Under the pieces are notes generated by a model. That model had not been told where the DNA came from. It did not search any database and saw only the letters and a program-made list of their open reading frames with translations. From Marinomonas fungiae (GTDB lineage: Bacteria; Pseudomonadota; Gammaproteobacteria; Pseudomonadales; Marinomonadaceae): 64,000 nt of DNA. The DNA lies in NCBI RefSeq assembly GCF_001418205.1, contig NZ_LIQF01000001.1, forward strand, positions 402,863 to 466,862, in the 5' to 3' direction. Positions 1-9,312 of the stretch are shown in pieces (within the stretch, counting starts at the first letter, position 1; every line of letters starts with the position of its first letter). The translations under genes and the position numbers were made by a program.

Positions 1-441
1 TTGATTGACTTCATCCAGCGTCAATGCAGCCTGCTCCGAGAAATCTTGACTGGCGTAGGCTACTTTTCGCTTCGACAGCAAAGGGTGATCCGGCATATCT
101 ACTTTGACGCCTACATCGACCACTTTAAGCGCTACATTATGCTGTTTACAAAACACGCTGACAGCCGCACCGCCTGCAAGAAAGTTCGTTACCATTTGGG
201 GCGTCACTTCCTGTGGAAAGGCACTAATTCCTTTGTCCACAGCACCATGATCCGCAGCAAACACCAACATCTGGGCACGTTCTAGCTTGGGCGCCAAGGT
301 GCGCTGAATACGTGCCACTTGAAAAGCGATACTCTCCAAACCGCCAAGAGAGCCCGGTGGCTTGGTTTTGAAATCGATTTTGTGTTGGATATCATCGTCT
401 AATTCATTGCTCAAGGGAGCAACTTGAAAGGCTTTTAACAC
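1..441 (-). CDS. cobT: Nicotinate-nucleotide--dimethylbenzimidazole phosphoribosyltransferase, 5' part
   Basis: Only the first 147 codons are in the window; the gene runs off the left edge. CobT transfers the phosphoribosyl group of nicotinate mononucleotide to dimethylbenzimidazole to make alpha-ribazole phosphate for the lower ligand of cobalamin. The reverse-strand translation shows the family hallmarks in order: KTKPPGSLGGLE near the N-terminus, FAADHGAVDKGISAFPQEVT, then NFLAGGAAVSVF and VVDVGVKVD. The start is GTG at 441, preceded by GAGG with a five-base spacer; it gives VLKAFQVAPLSNELD, a normal CobT beginning. It is followed in the window by the separately transcribed rlmB to its right. 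No other cobalamin gene is visible. Identification is firm even though truncated. Confidence 0.9.
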   Translation of the reverse strand, partial: MLKAFQVAPLSNELDDDIQHKIDFKTKPPGSLGGLESIAFQVARIQRTLAPKLERAQMLVFAADHGAVDKGISAFPQEVTPQMVTNFLAGGAAVSVFCKQHNVALKVVDVGVKVDMPDHPLLSKRKVAYASQDFSEQAALTLDEVNQ

Positions 442-478
442 AAGGACCTCACAAACATATTACTCATAAAAAAGCAGG

Positions 479-1243
479 TTATAAACCTGCTTTTACAGCA
501 CGCTGACGTACCACCTCATAGAGACAAACACCGGTCGCAACCGATACGTTTAAGCTTGTCACCACCCCAGCCATTGGCAGCTTGATTAAGTAGTCACACT
601 GTTCACGAGTTAAACGACGCATACCATCTCCTTCTGCGCCCATCACGATTGCCGTAGGAATGGTTAGATCTTGTTCGTACAAGGTTTGTGTGGCTTCACC
701 CGCCGTACCAAAGATCCATACTCCAAGGTCTTGGAGCATTTTCATAGTACGCGCAAGGTTGGTCACCGAAAACACTGGCATGCTTTCCGCTGCGCCACAG
801 GCCACTTTACTAACAGTTGCATTAATGGAAGCCGATTTGTCTTTTGGGATCACCACCGCATGGGCACCCGCTGCATCGGCGCTACGTAAACATGCGCCCA
901 AATTATGGGGGTCGGTAACTCCGTCCAAAATAACAATCAATGGCACTGCATCAAGGTTTTTAACCAATCGCTCCAGATCTTTCTCGTCACCAGTTTTGGT
1001 GACTTCTGCCAGTGCCACCACACCCTGATGAACGATACGCTCTTTGCTTTTGCTAAAAAGCTGGTCCAAATCACGGCGTGGTACCTGATTCACTCGAATC
1101 TTCTGAGACTGACACAACTTAATAATACGTTGCATCTTTTTATCATCGCGCCCTTCCTGTAGGCGCACTTCTTTCACTTTACCGTCTTGGCCTAGCGCGT
1201 TTTCTACGGCATGAATACCGTATACCCAATCTAAATCTGCCAT
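479..1243 (-). CDS. rlmB: 23S rRNA (guanosine-2'-O-)-methyltransferase RlmB
   Basis: A 254-residue SpoU/TrmH-family (SPOUT) methyltransferase, expected to 2'-O-methylate G2251 of 23S rRNA using S-adenosylmethionine. The N-terminal substrate-binding domain begins MADLDWVYGIHAVENAL. The catalytic half carries the three SPOUT motifs: DPHNLGACLRSADAAGAHAV around residue 110, VMGAEGDGMRRL around 200, and LPMAGVVTSLNVSVATG near the C-terminus, which together form the trefoil knot. Length fits RlmB (E. coli 243). It lies 30 bases downstream of rnr in the same direction, the same rnr-rlmB operon as in E. coli. Start is ATG. Confidence 0.95.
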   Translation of the reverse strand: MADLDWVYGIHAVENALGQDGKVKEVRLQEGRDDKKMQRIIKLCQSQKIRVNQVPRRDLDQLFSKSKERIVHQGVVALAEVTKTGDEKDLERLVKNLDAVPLIVILDGVTDPHNLGACLRSADAAGAHAVVIPKDKSASINATVSKVACGAAESMPVFSVTNLARTMKMLQDLGVWIFGTAGEATQTLYEQDLTIPTAIVMGAEGDGMRRLTREQCDYLIKLPMAGVVTSLNVSVATGVCLYEVVRQRAVKAGL

Positions 1244-1273
1244 TTGGCTAACACACTCTTTCTATTGGTCTAA

Positions 1274-3862
1274 TTAATCGCGAACACGCGCTTTGGCGTT
1301 ACTCTTTTTCTTTTTAGCCTTCGGCTTAGCGTTTTTAGCTTTGGTTCCTGTTGCTTTTTTGGTAGTAGCAGGTTTTTTACCATTGGACGCAGCCGCTTTT
1401 GACGATTTCTTAAAACGCGTTTTCTTGCCTTTAGAGTCGTCTTTCTTCTTACTCGACTTTTTCTTTGGCTTATTACCCCACTCTTCATCCGCTGGCGCTT
1501 TTTGACCTTCGCGATCACCTTTTGCCTTTGGCTTAACGCGGCCACCAAGCTCCATCGGCGGCAACTGTGCTAACTGCATTTCAAGCTCAGATAACTCATC
1601 ACGATTCATGCGTTTCTTCGGCGCTGGGCGGCCTTGTCGCATTTGCAGATCGATCTTGCGTTGTTCTAGATTAACACCCGATACGGTCACTCGTACTTGT
1701 TCGCCTAGACGGTAAACTTTGCCGGTACGCTCGCCAATCATCGCTTGATGTTCTGGGTCATGAACAAAGTAGTCATCCCCTAAACCAGATACATGTACCA
1801 AGCCATCCACATAAAGGCCACCAAGCTCGACAAACAAACCAAATGGCGTTACCGCCGTGACAATCCCATCGAACTCTTCACCAAGGTGCTGCTCAACATA
1901 CTGACATTTCAGCCATGATTCCACATCGCGCGTGGCTTCATCAGCACGTCGCTCGGTCACCGAACAGTTTTCACCCAGTTCGTCCATTGCCGCTTCGTCA
2001 TAGCCGTAAATCTTGTTCGCTTTTAACGTGACAGAGCCTGGCACTTTATAGGCTTGAGTGACTTTAGGAGCGCCTTCACCACGAATCAAATAACGTATTG
2101 CGCGATGAACCAACAAGTCTGGATAACGACGAATCGGTGATGTGAAATGCGTATAAGCATCATAAGCCAAACCAAAGTGACCCACATTATCAGGTTGGTA
2201 AACCGCTTGTGACATAGAGCGCAGCAGCATAGTTTGAATACTGCGGGCATCCGCACGATCACGAATCTTATCCGCTAAGTCTGCGTAGTCTTTCGGCGTT
2301 GGCTTCAAACCACCACCTAACTCAAGCCCCAACACAGACAAGTAAGTACGAAGAGCCAGAAGCTTCTCTTCTCGTGGTCCTTCGTGAATACGGAACAAGG
2401 CCGGAATGTTGGCTTTTAACAGTAGCTCCGCTGAAGCCACGTTGGCACACAGCATACATTCTTCGATTAGCTTGTGAGCATCGTTGCGCTCAATTGGCAC
2501 AATCTGCTCAATTTTAGCATTCTGATCGAACACCATACGGGTTTCCACCGTATCAAAGTCCATGGCACCACGCTCTTCACGGGAAGCTCGAAGAACTTGA
2601 TACAAACCGTACAAATCATCGATGTGAGAAACGATATCTTTGTAACGTTCACGTAACTCAAGGCCTTGATCATCTGGCTCAGCTGCGATCATCTTGGCCA
2701 CTTTTGAATAGGTCAAACGAGCATGAGAGTTGATAATGCCTTCGTAGAACTTGTAACTGCGCATTTTACCACGCGATGTCAAAGAAACTTCGGCCACCAT
2801 CGCTAAGCGGTCAACATTTGGATTCAATGAACAAAGGCCGTTCGACAAAACTTCCGGTAGCATTGGTACAACACGGCCAGGGAAATATACCGAGTTACCA
2901 CGTAGGATCGCCTCTTCGTCTAATGCTGAGCCTTTCTTCACATAGTGAGAGACATCCGCAATGGCAACAAACAGCTTCCAACCGCCCGGTGTTTTTTCAC
3001 AGTACACCGCATCATCAAAATCACGAGCGTCTTCGCCATCGATGGTGACAAACGGCGTGTTACGTAGATCAACACGATTTACTTTATCTTCATCAGCCAC
3101 CTCAGTGGTGAAATGACGAATTTGCTGCTGTACCTCTTTCGGCCATTCATTTGGAATCTCGTATTGGTGAATCGCTACATCGATTTCAAGACCTGGCGCC
3201 ATAAAGTCACCTAAGATCTTCTTCACAATCCCCTTCGCCGCTACATGACGCTCAGCGTAACTAACGATCTCAACCAATACATATTGACCGTGTTTTGGTG
3301 ATAAACCAGAAGACTGCTCAATCATGATGTCTTGAGAAATACGTGGGGTCTCAGGCGTGACGAACGCTGAACCACTTTCTTCGTAGTAACGACCAACCAA
3401 GGTACTGTGCTTACGCTCTTTGATTTCCACCACGACGCCATCTAAGCGGCCTTTAATGGTCTTGCCCGATAAGCGGACAACGACTAGATCGCCATCCATC
3501 ACCGACTGCATCTGACGCGGGGATAGGAAAATATCATCGGCGTCTTTACGCAGTAGGAAACCATGGCCGTCTTTTTGCCCCTGTACGTAACCTTCGATCA
3601 GGTCGCTTTCAACAACAGGAGAATAAGCATCGTCAAAATTGCTTACCAATTGGTGATCACGGCACATGGCTATTAAACGGCGACGCGCCGCTTCTATAGA
3701 ATCGTCGTCTTTTAAACCAAACGCTTCGCATAATTCAGGGTGAGTAACAGGACGACCCACCGAGGCAATGTGCTCTAGTATGTATTCGCGACTCGGAATG
3801 GGGTTGTCATATTTAGAAGCTTCCCGATCTCGAAAAGGGTCTTGAATGTTGTTTTTACTCAA
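1274..3862 (-). CDS. rnr: Ribonuclease R
   Basis: An 862-residue 3'-5' processive exoribonuclease of the RNB family that degrades structured RNA and works in rRNA quality control and trans-translation. Visible order: winged-helix N-terminus (residues 25-80), two cold-shock domains (about 85-240), RNB catalytic domain starting near 262, S1 domain (about 655-740) and a lysine/alanine-rich tail (about 770-862). The catalytic acidic cluster is TIDGEDARDFDDAV at 273-286, with D275, D281, D283 and D284 as metal ligands. The start is TTG with AGGA nine bases upstream; no better start lies nearby. It leads the rnr-rlmB operon. The tail is very repetitive in lysine, as usual for RNase R, which needs it to unwind duplexes. 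Confidence 0.96.
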   Translation of the reverse strand: MSKNNIQDPFRDREASKYDNPIPSREYILEHIASVGRPVTHPELCEAFGLKDDDSIEAARRRLIAMCRDHQLVSNFDDAYSPVVESDLIEGYVQGQKDGHGFLLRKDADDIFLSPRQMQSVMDGDLVVVRLSGKTIKGRLDGVVVEIKERKHSTLVGRYYEESGSAFVTPETPRISQDIMIEQSSGLSPKHGQYVLVEIVSYAERHVAAKGIVKKILGDFMAPGLEIDVAIHQYEIPNEWPKEVQQQIRHFTTEVADEDKVNRVDLRNTPFVTIDGEDARDFDDAVYCEKTPGGWKLFVAIADVSHYVKKGSALDEEAILRGNSVYFPGRVVPMLPEVLSNGLCSLNPNVDRLAMVAEVSLTSRGKMRSYKFYEGIINSHARLTYSKVAKMIAAEPDDQGLELRERYKDIVSHIDDLYGLYQVLRASREERGAMDFDTVETRMVFDQNAKIEQIVPIERNDAHKLIEECMLCANVASAELLLKANIPALFRIHEGPREEKLLALRTYLSVLGLELGGGLKPTPKDYADLADKIRDRADARSIQTMLLRSMSQAVYQPDNVGHFGLAYDAYTHFTSPIRRYPDLLVHRAIRYLIRGEGAPKVTQAYKVPGSVTLKANKIYGYDEAAMDELGENCSVTERRADEATRDVESWLKCQYVEQHLGEEFDGIVTAVTPFGLFVELGGLYVDGLVHVSGLGDDYFVHDPEHQAMIGERTGKVYRLGEQVRVTVSGVNLEQRKIDLQMRQGRPAPKKRMNRDELSELEMQLAQLPPMELGGRVKPKAKGDREGQKAPADEEWGNKPKKKSSKKKDDSKGKKTRFKKSSKAAASNGKKPATTKKATGTKAKNAKPKAKKKKSNAKARVRD

Positions 3863-4180
3863 ACGGTACCGTCCTATTAAGTCGAAGCACGTCTTTGCGC
3901 ACTTCTTATTGTGTGTTTATTCATGCGGGTAAGTATAAGTTATTCTTAAAAAATACTCTCTAACCAGCAGTATAATCTTCATCATAGCTGCAACTTCGAT
4001 CAACGATCATTTTTGTAATAACACTACAAATCATCAAATTGACTTAGCTCTTACCCAATTGCGTCTTATTCAAGAGCGTTTTTTGTAACGGTTTTATTAC
4101 TAAATTCACTTAATTTAGAACAAAAAACACTCAAATCAATCAATCGATCAGTTTTTTAGATGGTTTCAGCTACCTAAGAT
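3863..4180. other. Intergenic region between rnr and ppsR
   Basis: A 318-base AT-rich stretch that must hold the rnr promoter and the 3' end of the ppsR transcript. I find no ORF with a ribosome binding site, no tRNA and no convincing intrinsic terminator. TATACT-like boxes occur near 3935-3970, but none has a well-spaced -35 partner, so no promoter is called. Confidence 0.5.
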
Positions 4181-4984
4181 TTAACCGCGATTTCGGCTCA
4201 AATGCATATCCGCCATGATTCTGGTGGAAATTTCTTCCACCGACAGTCTGGTTGTATTCAAGAATGGAATACGCTCTTGGCGATAAATAGCCTCCACTTC
4301 ATCTAATTCATAACGACACTGACGTGCCGAGGCGTATTTGCTCGCGGCCATCCGTCCTGTTCGAATCTGATGCAACCTTTCTGGGTCAATTGTTAACCCA
4401 AATAGTTTATGTTTGTGAGGCTTCAATACCTTAGGCAACCCCACGGTATTAAAGTCATCTTCTGTGAGCGGATAGTTCGCCGCTTTAATGCCATATTGCA
4501 TGGCCAAATATAAACTGGTCGGTGTTTTACCAGAACGAGAAACGCCCAGTAGAATGATTTCTGCCTCGTCATAGTTTTTAACCGAGGCCCCATCATCATT
4601 GGCTAAAGCATAATTAATGGCATCAATTCGGCCATCATAAATGCCTTCTTTTATACCATGGGCTTTTTGCGCATTTGGCTGAGCGGGTACCCCTAATGCC
4701 TTTTCAATTGGCGACAACAAATCGCCAAAGATGTTGTAACAATGGCTCTCACACCCCTCAATTACAGCACGAATTTGTGGATCAGATATGGTGAAAAACA
4801 CTAAAGTGTTCTCTCCTTTTTCGGCTTCTTCTTGCAATTGCTGACAAAAGCCATAGGCCTTATCTAGAGTAGATAAAAACGGGACGCTTTGCTGCTTAAT
4901 CGTGACATCGAAGAAAGATAACATGGCTTGACCAAAGACCTCTGCCGTGATCGCCGTGCCATCGGATACAAAATAAACTTTCAC
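4181..4984 (-). CDS. ppsR: PEP synthase regulatory kinase/pyrophosphorylase
   Basis: A 267-residue DUF299/PSRP family protein (E. coli YdiA/PpsR, 277). It inactivates PEP synthase by ADP-dependent phosphorylation of the threonine beside the catalytic histidine and reactivates it by phosphate-dependent removal. The N-terminus MKVYFVSDGTAITAEVFGQA is typical, and the P-loop-like signature GVSRSGKTP is at 147-155. It is divergent from ppsA across a 182-base gap, the standard enzyme-regulator arrangement, and the target threonine is present in the neighbouring PpsA. Start is ATG with AGGTGA just upstream. The DUF299 family also contains regulators of pyruvate phosphate dikinase; the adjacent ppsA decides for PEP synthase. 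Confidence 0.94.
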   Translation of the reverse strand: MKVYFVSDGTAITAEVFGQAMLSFFDVTIKQQSVPFLSTLDKAYGFCQQLQEEAEKGENTLVFFTISDPQIRAVIEGCESHCYNIFGDLLSPIEKALGVPAQPNAQKAHGIKEGIYDGRIDAINYALANDDGASVKNYDEAEIILLGVSRSGKTPTSLYLAMQYGIKAANYPLTEDDFNTVGLPKVLKPHKHKLFGLTIDPERLHQIRTGRMAASKYASARQCRYELDEVEAIYRQERIPFLNTTRLSVEEISTRIMADMHLSRNRG

Positions 4985-5166
4985 AAATCACCTCCAATTT
5001 GGTGTAAAGCAACTACATTAAAAAAGCTGATTGAAATAAAACAACATCGAATAATCGATTTTATTCATTGATCTGCCTCTTCTTACAATGAATTCAAATG
5101 CTTAGCTTTAGCAAGCAAAGAACAGCGACTCGATAATAATTTTAATGTAACAAGCTGAGGTACATT

Positions 5167-7560
5167 GTGAGCAATTTTATTAAGTGGTTTAGTGATCTGC
5201 GCCTAGACGATGTAGGTGAAGTTGGTGGAAAAAATGCGTCTTTGGGCGAGATGATTTCCAACTTGGCAGAATTAGGCATTCAAGTGCCAAACGGGTTTGC
5301 AACCACTGCTTATGCTTATCAATCTTTCCTAGAAGAAAGCGGCCTAAACCAGAAAATCCACGACCTGCTCGATTCTTTAGATGTTGATGACGTACATGCT
5401 CTCACTCAAGCAGGCAAGCAAATTCGCACCTGGATCGAAGAGGCTCCCTTCTCAGACGAATTCAACCAAGAAATTGAACAAGCTTACGCTCAGCTGTCAA
5501 AAGACAATCAAGGCGCTTCCTTTGCCGTGCGCTCATCCGCAACCGCAGAAGATTTACCCGATGCCTCTTTTGCCGGTCAGCAAGAAACATTTCTCAATGT
5601 ACAAGGACTTGATAACGTTAAGCTAACCATCAAACAAGTGTTTGCTTCTCTCTTCAACGACCGCGCAATTTCTTACCGCGTACACCAAGGCTTTGAACAC
5701 AAGGGCGTCGCCCTATCGGCTGGCATACAAAAAATGGTGCGCAGCGATATCGGTGCATCGGGAGTCTTATTTACCCTAGATACGGAGTCGGGGTTCAACG
5801 ACGTGGTATTTATCACCGCCGCCTACGGCCTTGGCGAGATGGTCGTACAAGGTACTGTGAACCCAGATGAATACCACGTGCACAAAGGCACGCTAAAATC
5901 AGGTCGCCCAGCTGTGGTACGTAAAACATTGGGCAGTAAGGCGCAAAAAATGGAGTACGCCGATGCTGAAAGTGATGACTTTGTTAAAATTGTACCCGTC
6001 AGTCTAGATTTACAAAACCAGTTCGCACTGAGCAATGAAGAAATCGAAGATCTAGCTCGTCAGGCGATGATCATTGAACAACATTACCAGCGCCCAATGG
6101 ACATTGAATGGGCGAAAGACGGTATAGATGGCAAACTTTACATCGTACAAGCGCGACCTGAAACCGTACGATCTCAAGCAAATACCCAAAGTATGGAACG
6201 CTACAATCTAAAAGAGACTGGTCCTATTTTGATCACAGGTCGTGCCATCGGTCATAAAATTGGCTCAGGCAAAGTGAAAGTACTCAGCTCAATCACTGAA
6301 ATGGATCGCATCCAAGAAGGTGATGTACTCGTCACGGACATTACAGACCCTGACTGGGAGCCGATTATGAAAAAAGCATCGGCTATCGTCACCAATCGTG
6401 GTGGCCGAACCTGTCATGCCGCCATCATTGCCCGTGAACTTGGTATTCCTGCTGTCGTAGGCAGTGGCGACGCCACCACCCTCAAAGATGGACAAGAAGT
6501 TACCGTTTCTTGTGCTCAAGGTGATATGGGCATGGTGTACCAAGGAGCGCTGACATTTGAGGTGGTGACATCTGAAGTGGGCAACATGCCTAAACTTCCA
6601 GTTAAGGTAATGATGAACGTCGGCAATCCTAACCGTGCCTTCGACTTTGCAATGCTACCGAATGATGGTGTAGGGCTTGCTCGCCTTGAATTCATCATTA
6701 ACCGCATGATTGGCATTCATCCTAAAGCGCTATTGAATTTCGACAAAATGGATGCAGGGCTCAAAGAAGAGATCACCTTCCGTACGGCAGGCTACGCAGG
6801 ACCAGTGGAATTTTACGTCGACAAACTGGTTGAGGGCGTAGCGACTCTTGCTTGCTCTTTTGCGGACAAGCCAGTGATTGTGCGCCTGTCAGACTTTAAG
6901 TCCAATGAATATCATAACTTGGTGGGTGGGCCACAGTTCGAACCGGACGAAGAAAACCCAATGCTAGGCTTCCGTGGAGCAGCGCGTTATATCGACGAAT
7001 CTTTCCGCGATTGTTTCGCCCTAGAATGTCAGGCTATGCGCCGAGTGCGCGATGAAATGGGCTTCACCAATGTACAAATTATGATTCCGTTTGTACGCAC
7101 CCTTGAAGAAGCAAAACAAGTCATCGACTTGCTCGCGGAGCATGGTCTAGTACGAGGTGAGAACGGCCTCAAAGTCATTATGATGTGCGAACTGCCATCT
7201 AATGCCCTGTTGGCTGATGAATTTCTAGAATTCTTTGATGGTTTCTCTATCGGCTCTAATGACCTAACACAACTTACACTCGGTCTTGACCGTGATTCAG
7301 GTTTAATCGCGGACAAATTTGATGAACGCAACCCTGCCGTGAAAAAACTACTGAAAATGGCGATCGAGGCATGTAAGGCGAAAGGCAAGTACGTCGGTAT
7401 TTGTGGTCAAGGGCCCTCTGACCACGCTGACTTTGCTGATTGGCTGGTTGCACAAGGCATCGAAAGTGTCTCGCTCAACCCAGATACCGTAGTTGAAACA
7501 TGGCTGCATCTTAATGAAGTAATTATGAAAAACACTTCATTAAGTCAGAACGCTGTTTAA
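5167..7560 (+). CDS. ppsA: Phosphoenolpyruvate synthase
   Basis: A 797-residue pyruvate, water dikinase that makes PEP, AMP and phosphate from pyruvate and ATP for gluconeogenesis. Order: ATP-grasp PEP/pyruvate-binding domain (about 15-335, with [10 protein letters not shown] and the [20 protein letters not shown] loop), phosphohistidine domain ([10 protein letters not shown]417 phosphorylated, T415 the site expected to be controlled by PpsR), and the PEP-utilising TIM barrel with the catalytic cysteine in GICGQGPSD (C746). The start is GTG with GAGG six bases upstream. Divergent from ppsR. A strong intrinsic terminator follows at once. Gluconeogenic PEP synthesis fits an organism growing on betaine, amino acids and organic acids. 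Confidence 0.97.
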   Translation: MSNFIKWFSDLRLDDVGEVGGKNASLGEMISNLAELGIQVPNGFATTAYAYQSFLEESGLNQKIHDLLDSLDVDDVHALTQAGKQIRTWIEEAPFSDEFNQEIEQAYAQLSKDNQGASFAVRSSATAEDLPDASFAGQQETFLNVQGLDNVKLTIKQVFASLFNDRAISYRVHQGFEHKGVALSAGIQKMVRSDIGASGVLFTLDTESGFNDVVFITAAYGLGEMVVQGTVNPDEYHVHKGTLKSGRPAVVRKTLGSKAQKMEYADAESDDFVKIVPVSLDLQNQFALSNEEIEDLARQAMIIEQHYQRPMDIEWAKDGIDGKLYIVQARPETVRSQANTQSMERYNLKETGPILITGRAIGHKIGSGKVKVLSSITEMDRIQEGDVLVTDITDPDWEPIMKKASAIVTNRGGRTCHAAIIARELGIPAVVGSGDATTLKDGQEVTVSCAQGDMGMVYQGALTFEVVTSEVGNMPKLPVKVMMNVGNPNRAFDFAMLPNDGVGLARLEFIINRMIGIHPKALLNFDKMDAGLKEEITFRTAGYAGPVEFYVDKLVEGVATLACSFADKPVIVRLSDFKSNEYHNLVGGPQFEPDEENPMLGFRGAARYIDESFRDCFALECQAMRRVRDEMGFTNVQIMIPFVRTLEEAKQVIDLLAEHGLVRGENGLKVIMMCELPSNALLADEFLEFFDGFSIGSNDLTQLTLGLDRDSGLIADKFDERNPAVKKLLKMAIEACKAKGKYVGICGQGPSDHADFADWLVAQGIESVSLNPDTVVETWLHLNEVIMKNTSLSQNAV

Positions 7561-7581
7561 TCGCAGCACTCTCTGGTTCTT

Positions 7582-7608
7582 AGCCCCGCCCAACGCGGGG
7601 CTTTTTTT
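7582..7608 (+). terminator. Intrinsic terminator of ppsA
   Basis: An 8-bp perfect GC-rich stem (AGCCCCGC / GCGGGGCT) with a five-base loop, followed by seven T, 22 bases after the ppsA stop. Confidence 0.92.
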
Positions 7609-7692
7609 GCTAGTGCCCTCTTCTAGAGACGAGCAACACAAATAATCAGCATCTTTTCATTCAATCTATATTGAGCGGAACTGGAAACGCGT

Positions 7693-7959
7693 TTAACGCA
7701 GCTGGCTATCTTTACTTCCACTGCGGTTATACATGCTTTTGGCTTTATCGTGGTTTTCAAATTCAGATTGGCACGCAATGCATAAGCGAACACCAGGGAT
7801 TGCCTGACGGCGACGCTCAGGAATTTCAGCATCACATTCCTCGCAAAACTCCAAACTATCACCCACCGTCAAACGGCTTCGCGCACGCTCTACTGCCGAA
7901 TTCACAGTTGCATCAATTTGATCTTGCACCGCACCATCGTGCGCCCAACCACTTGCCAT
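7693..7959 (-). CDS. DksA/TraR family C4 zinc-finger protein, YbiI-like
   Basis: An 88-residue small zinc-finger protein. It begins MASGWAHDGAVQDQID, carries CEEC then CIAC (two CxxC pairs about 20 apart), and ends NRSGSKDSQLR; this pattern matches E. coli YbiI as I remember it along its length. I choose the ATG at 7959 rather than the upstream ATG at 7977 because the conserved N-terminus starts there. DksA/TraR proteins bind the RNA polymerase secondary channel, but YbiI-type short members lack the long coiled coil, and their function is not established. Single gene between the ppsA terminator and the tRNA cluster. Confidence 0.85.
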   Translation of the reverse strand: MASGWAHDGAVQDQIDATVNSAVERARSRLTVGDSLEFCEECDAEIPERRRQAIPGVRLCIACQSEFENHDKAKSMYNRSGSKDSQLR

Positions 7960-8180
7960 ATATACTCCATCAAGCACTCACATCTTGAACTGAGTATAGG
8001 AAGCAACCAAACACTGAGCAACACTAGGCTATTGGGATTTTTGAATTTAGTACAAAGTCATCAATAATTCGTCGCTAACAAACAAAACGAAAAAATGATC
8101 GATAGAATTCTGCGGCTACATTAATAACTGAAGAGAGTTAAGCTTGAATTACAAAGAAAAGATCTTAGAGAAGGGAACTA

Positions 8181-8254
8181 TGGAGGCCGGAGTCGGAATC
8201 GAACCGGCGTACACGGAGTTGCAGTCCGCTGCATGACCACTCTGCCATCCGGCC
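8181..8254 (-). tRNA. tRNA-Cys (GCA), copy 1
   Basis: The reverse strand folds as a full cloverleaf: acceptor GGCCGGA/TCCGGCC, anticodon loop CTGCAAC with anticodon GCA, TTCGATTCC T-loop, discriminator U and encoded CCA. The sequence is identical to the second tRNA-Cys at 8395-8468. Last gene of a leftward tRNA cluster (Gly, Cys, Leu, Cys). Confidence 0.95.
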
Positions 8255-8294
8255 TCAATATATTTTCTAGCCTGAAATAAAAAAAGGCACCAAA

Positions 8295-8381
8295 TGGTGC
8301 CCGGGACCGGAATCGAACCGGTACGATATTTCTATCGCAAGATTTTAAGTCTTGTGTGTCTACCAATTTCACCACCCGGGC
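8295..8381 (-). tRNA. tRNA-Leu (TAA)
   Basis: An 87-base class II tRNA on the reverse strand: acceptor GCCCGGG/CCCGGGC, anticodon TAA in the loop ACTTAAAAT, a long variable arm, TTCGATTCC T-loop, discriminator A, encoded CCA. It lies between the two identical tRNA-Cys genes. Confidence 0.95.
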
Positions 8382-8394
8382 TAGAACACTGAAA

Positions 8395-8468
8395 TGGAGG
8401 CCGGAGTCGGAATCGAACCGGCGTACACGGAGTTGCAGTCCGCTGCATGACCACTCTGCCATCCGGCC
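8395..8468 (-). tRNA. tRNA-Cys (GCA), copy 2
   Basis: Identical over its 74 bases to the copy at 8181-8254; acceptor GGCCGGA/TCCGGCC, anticodon GCA, encoded CCA. The identity extends a few bases beyond the gene on both sides. Confidence 0.95.
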
Positions 8469-8489
8469 TCAATCAGTAATCTTAAGAGA

Positions 8490-8564
8490 TGGAGCGGGAA
8501 ACGAGGCTCGAACTCGCGACCCCAACCTTGGCAAGGTTGTGCTCTACCACTGAGCTATTCCCGC
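8490..8564 (-). tRNA. tRNA-Gly (GCC)
   Basis: A 75-base tRNA on the reverse strand with acceptor GCGGGAA/TTCCCGC, anticodon GCC in TTGCCAA, T-loop TTCGAGC, discriminator U and encoded CCA. First gene of the leftward cluster. Gly-Cys-Leu next to pgsA is also the Pseudomonas arrangement. Confidence 0.95.
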
Positions 8565-8702
8565 GTCTCAAAAGATGGAGCGTATTCTATAGAATTAGAT
8601 CTTCACGTCAAGGGATTATGTTAAATAAATTGCTCTATTCGCTACTTTTTTAAGAATCGTTTAAATTGCAACCAACAGAGATTATTCCTTATACAACAAT
8701 AA

Positions 8703-9263
8703 CTAACCTTTACTTGAATCGCTGGCATTTAACTCCGGCCATGCAGCCTTGAGGTAAATATACATAGACCAAAGCGTCAGCAATGCAGCAATGACTAAAA
8801 CGAACAGTCCGAAGGATGCCCAACTTGTATCTGGAGCGTTAGAGAGCAGAATAAAGATCGCGACCATTTGCATAGTCGTTTTGATTTTACCGACAAAAGA
8901 CACTGCGACGCTCGCACGCTTGCCCATTTCTGCCATCCATTCACGTAATGCTGAAATGACAATCTCACGACCTACAATCACAGCACTGGCTAATGTCATC
9001 AATACACTGTCGTATTCGGCAACTAAGATAACAAGCGCTACCGACACCATTACTTTATCTGCAACAGGATCAAAAAACGCACCAAACGGCGTAGTTTGAT
9101 TCAATGCGCGGGCGAGAAAGCCATCCAACCAATCGGTAATCGCTGCAATACCAAAAATCGCGGCGCTGGCATAGAAGCGCCCCTCCCAAGGGAGAAAATA
9201 CACAACTACTAAAACAGGGATAAGAAAAATACGCAGCGACGTAAGAAAGTTTGGAATGTTCAT
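8703..9263 (-). CDS. pgsA: CDP-diacylglycerol--glycerol-3-phosphate 3-phosphatidyltransferase
   Basis: A 186-residue inner-membrane enzyme that makes phosphatidylglycerol phosphate, the committed step to phosphatidylglycerol and cardiolipin. It has the CDP-alcohol phosphatidyltransferase signature DG(x2)AR(x8)G(x3)D(x3)D as D47 G48, A51 R52, G61, D65 and D69. The N-terminus MNIPNFLTSLRI is typical, and several hydrophobic segments span the membrane. It lies 49 bases downstream of uvrC in the same direction, as in other gammaproteobacteria (gacA/uvrY-uvrC-pgsA), followed by tRNAs. ATG start. Confidence 0.96.
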   Translation of the reverse strand: MNIPNFLTSLRIFLIPVLVVVYFLPWEGRFYASAAIFGIAAITDWLDGFLARALNQTTPFGAFFDPVADKVMVSVALVILVAEYDSVLMTLASAVIVGREIVISALREWMAEMGKRASVAVSFVGKIKTTMQMVAIFILLSNAPDTSWASFGLFVLVIAALLTLWSMYIYLKAAWPELNASDSSKG

Positions 9264-9312
9264 TAAAAGCCTTTTTTAAAAAGAATGCCCAACACTTAAG
9301 GATGGGCTTAGC

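Larger units (their letters stand above)
8180..8473. repeat. 80-bp perfect direct repeat carrying tRNA-Cys
   Basis: Bases 8180-8259 and 8394-8473 are identical, 214 bases apart, and enclose tRNA-Leu. The repeat is the tRNA-Cys gene plus a few flanking bases, showing a recent tandem duplication or gene conversion. Confidence 0.9.

Noticed and set aside
1..285. 94-residue ORF on the + strand at the left edge
   Set aside because: It is antisense to cobT, whose reverse-strand motifs are clear.
1270..1548. 92-residue basic ORF on the reverse strand
   Set aside because: It is another frame over the lysine-rich tail of RNase R; its composition is a by-product of AAA/AAG repeats.
8178..8553. ORFs on both strands over the tRNA cluster
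   Set aside because: They read through tRNA genes; the repeated tRNA-Cys sequence makes a spurious repeated peptide.
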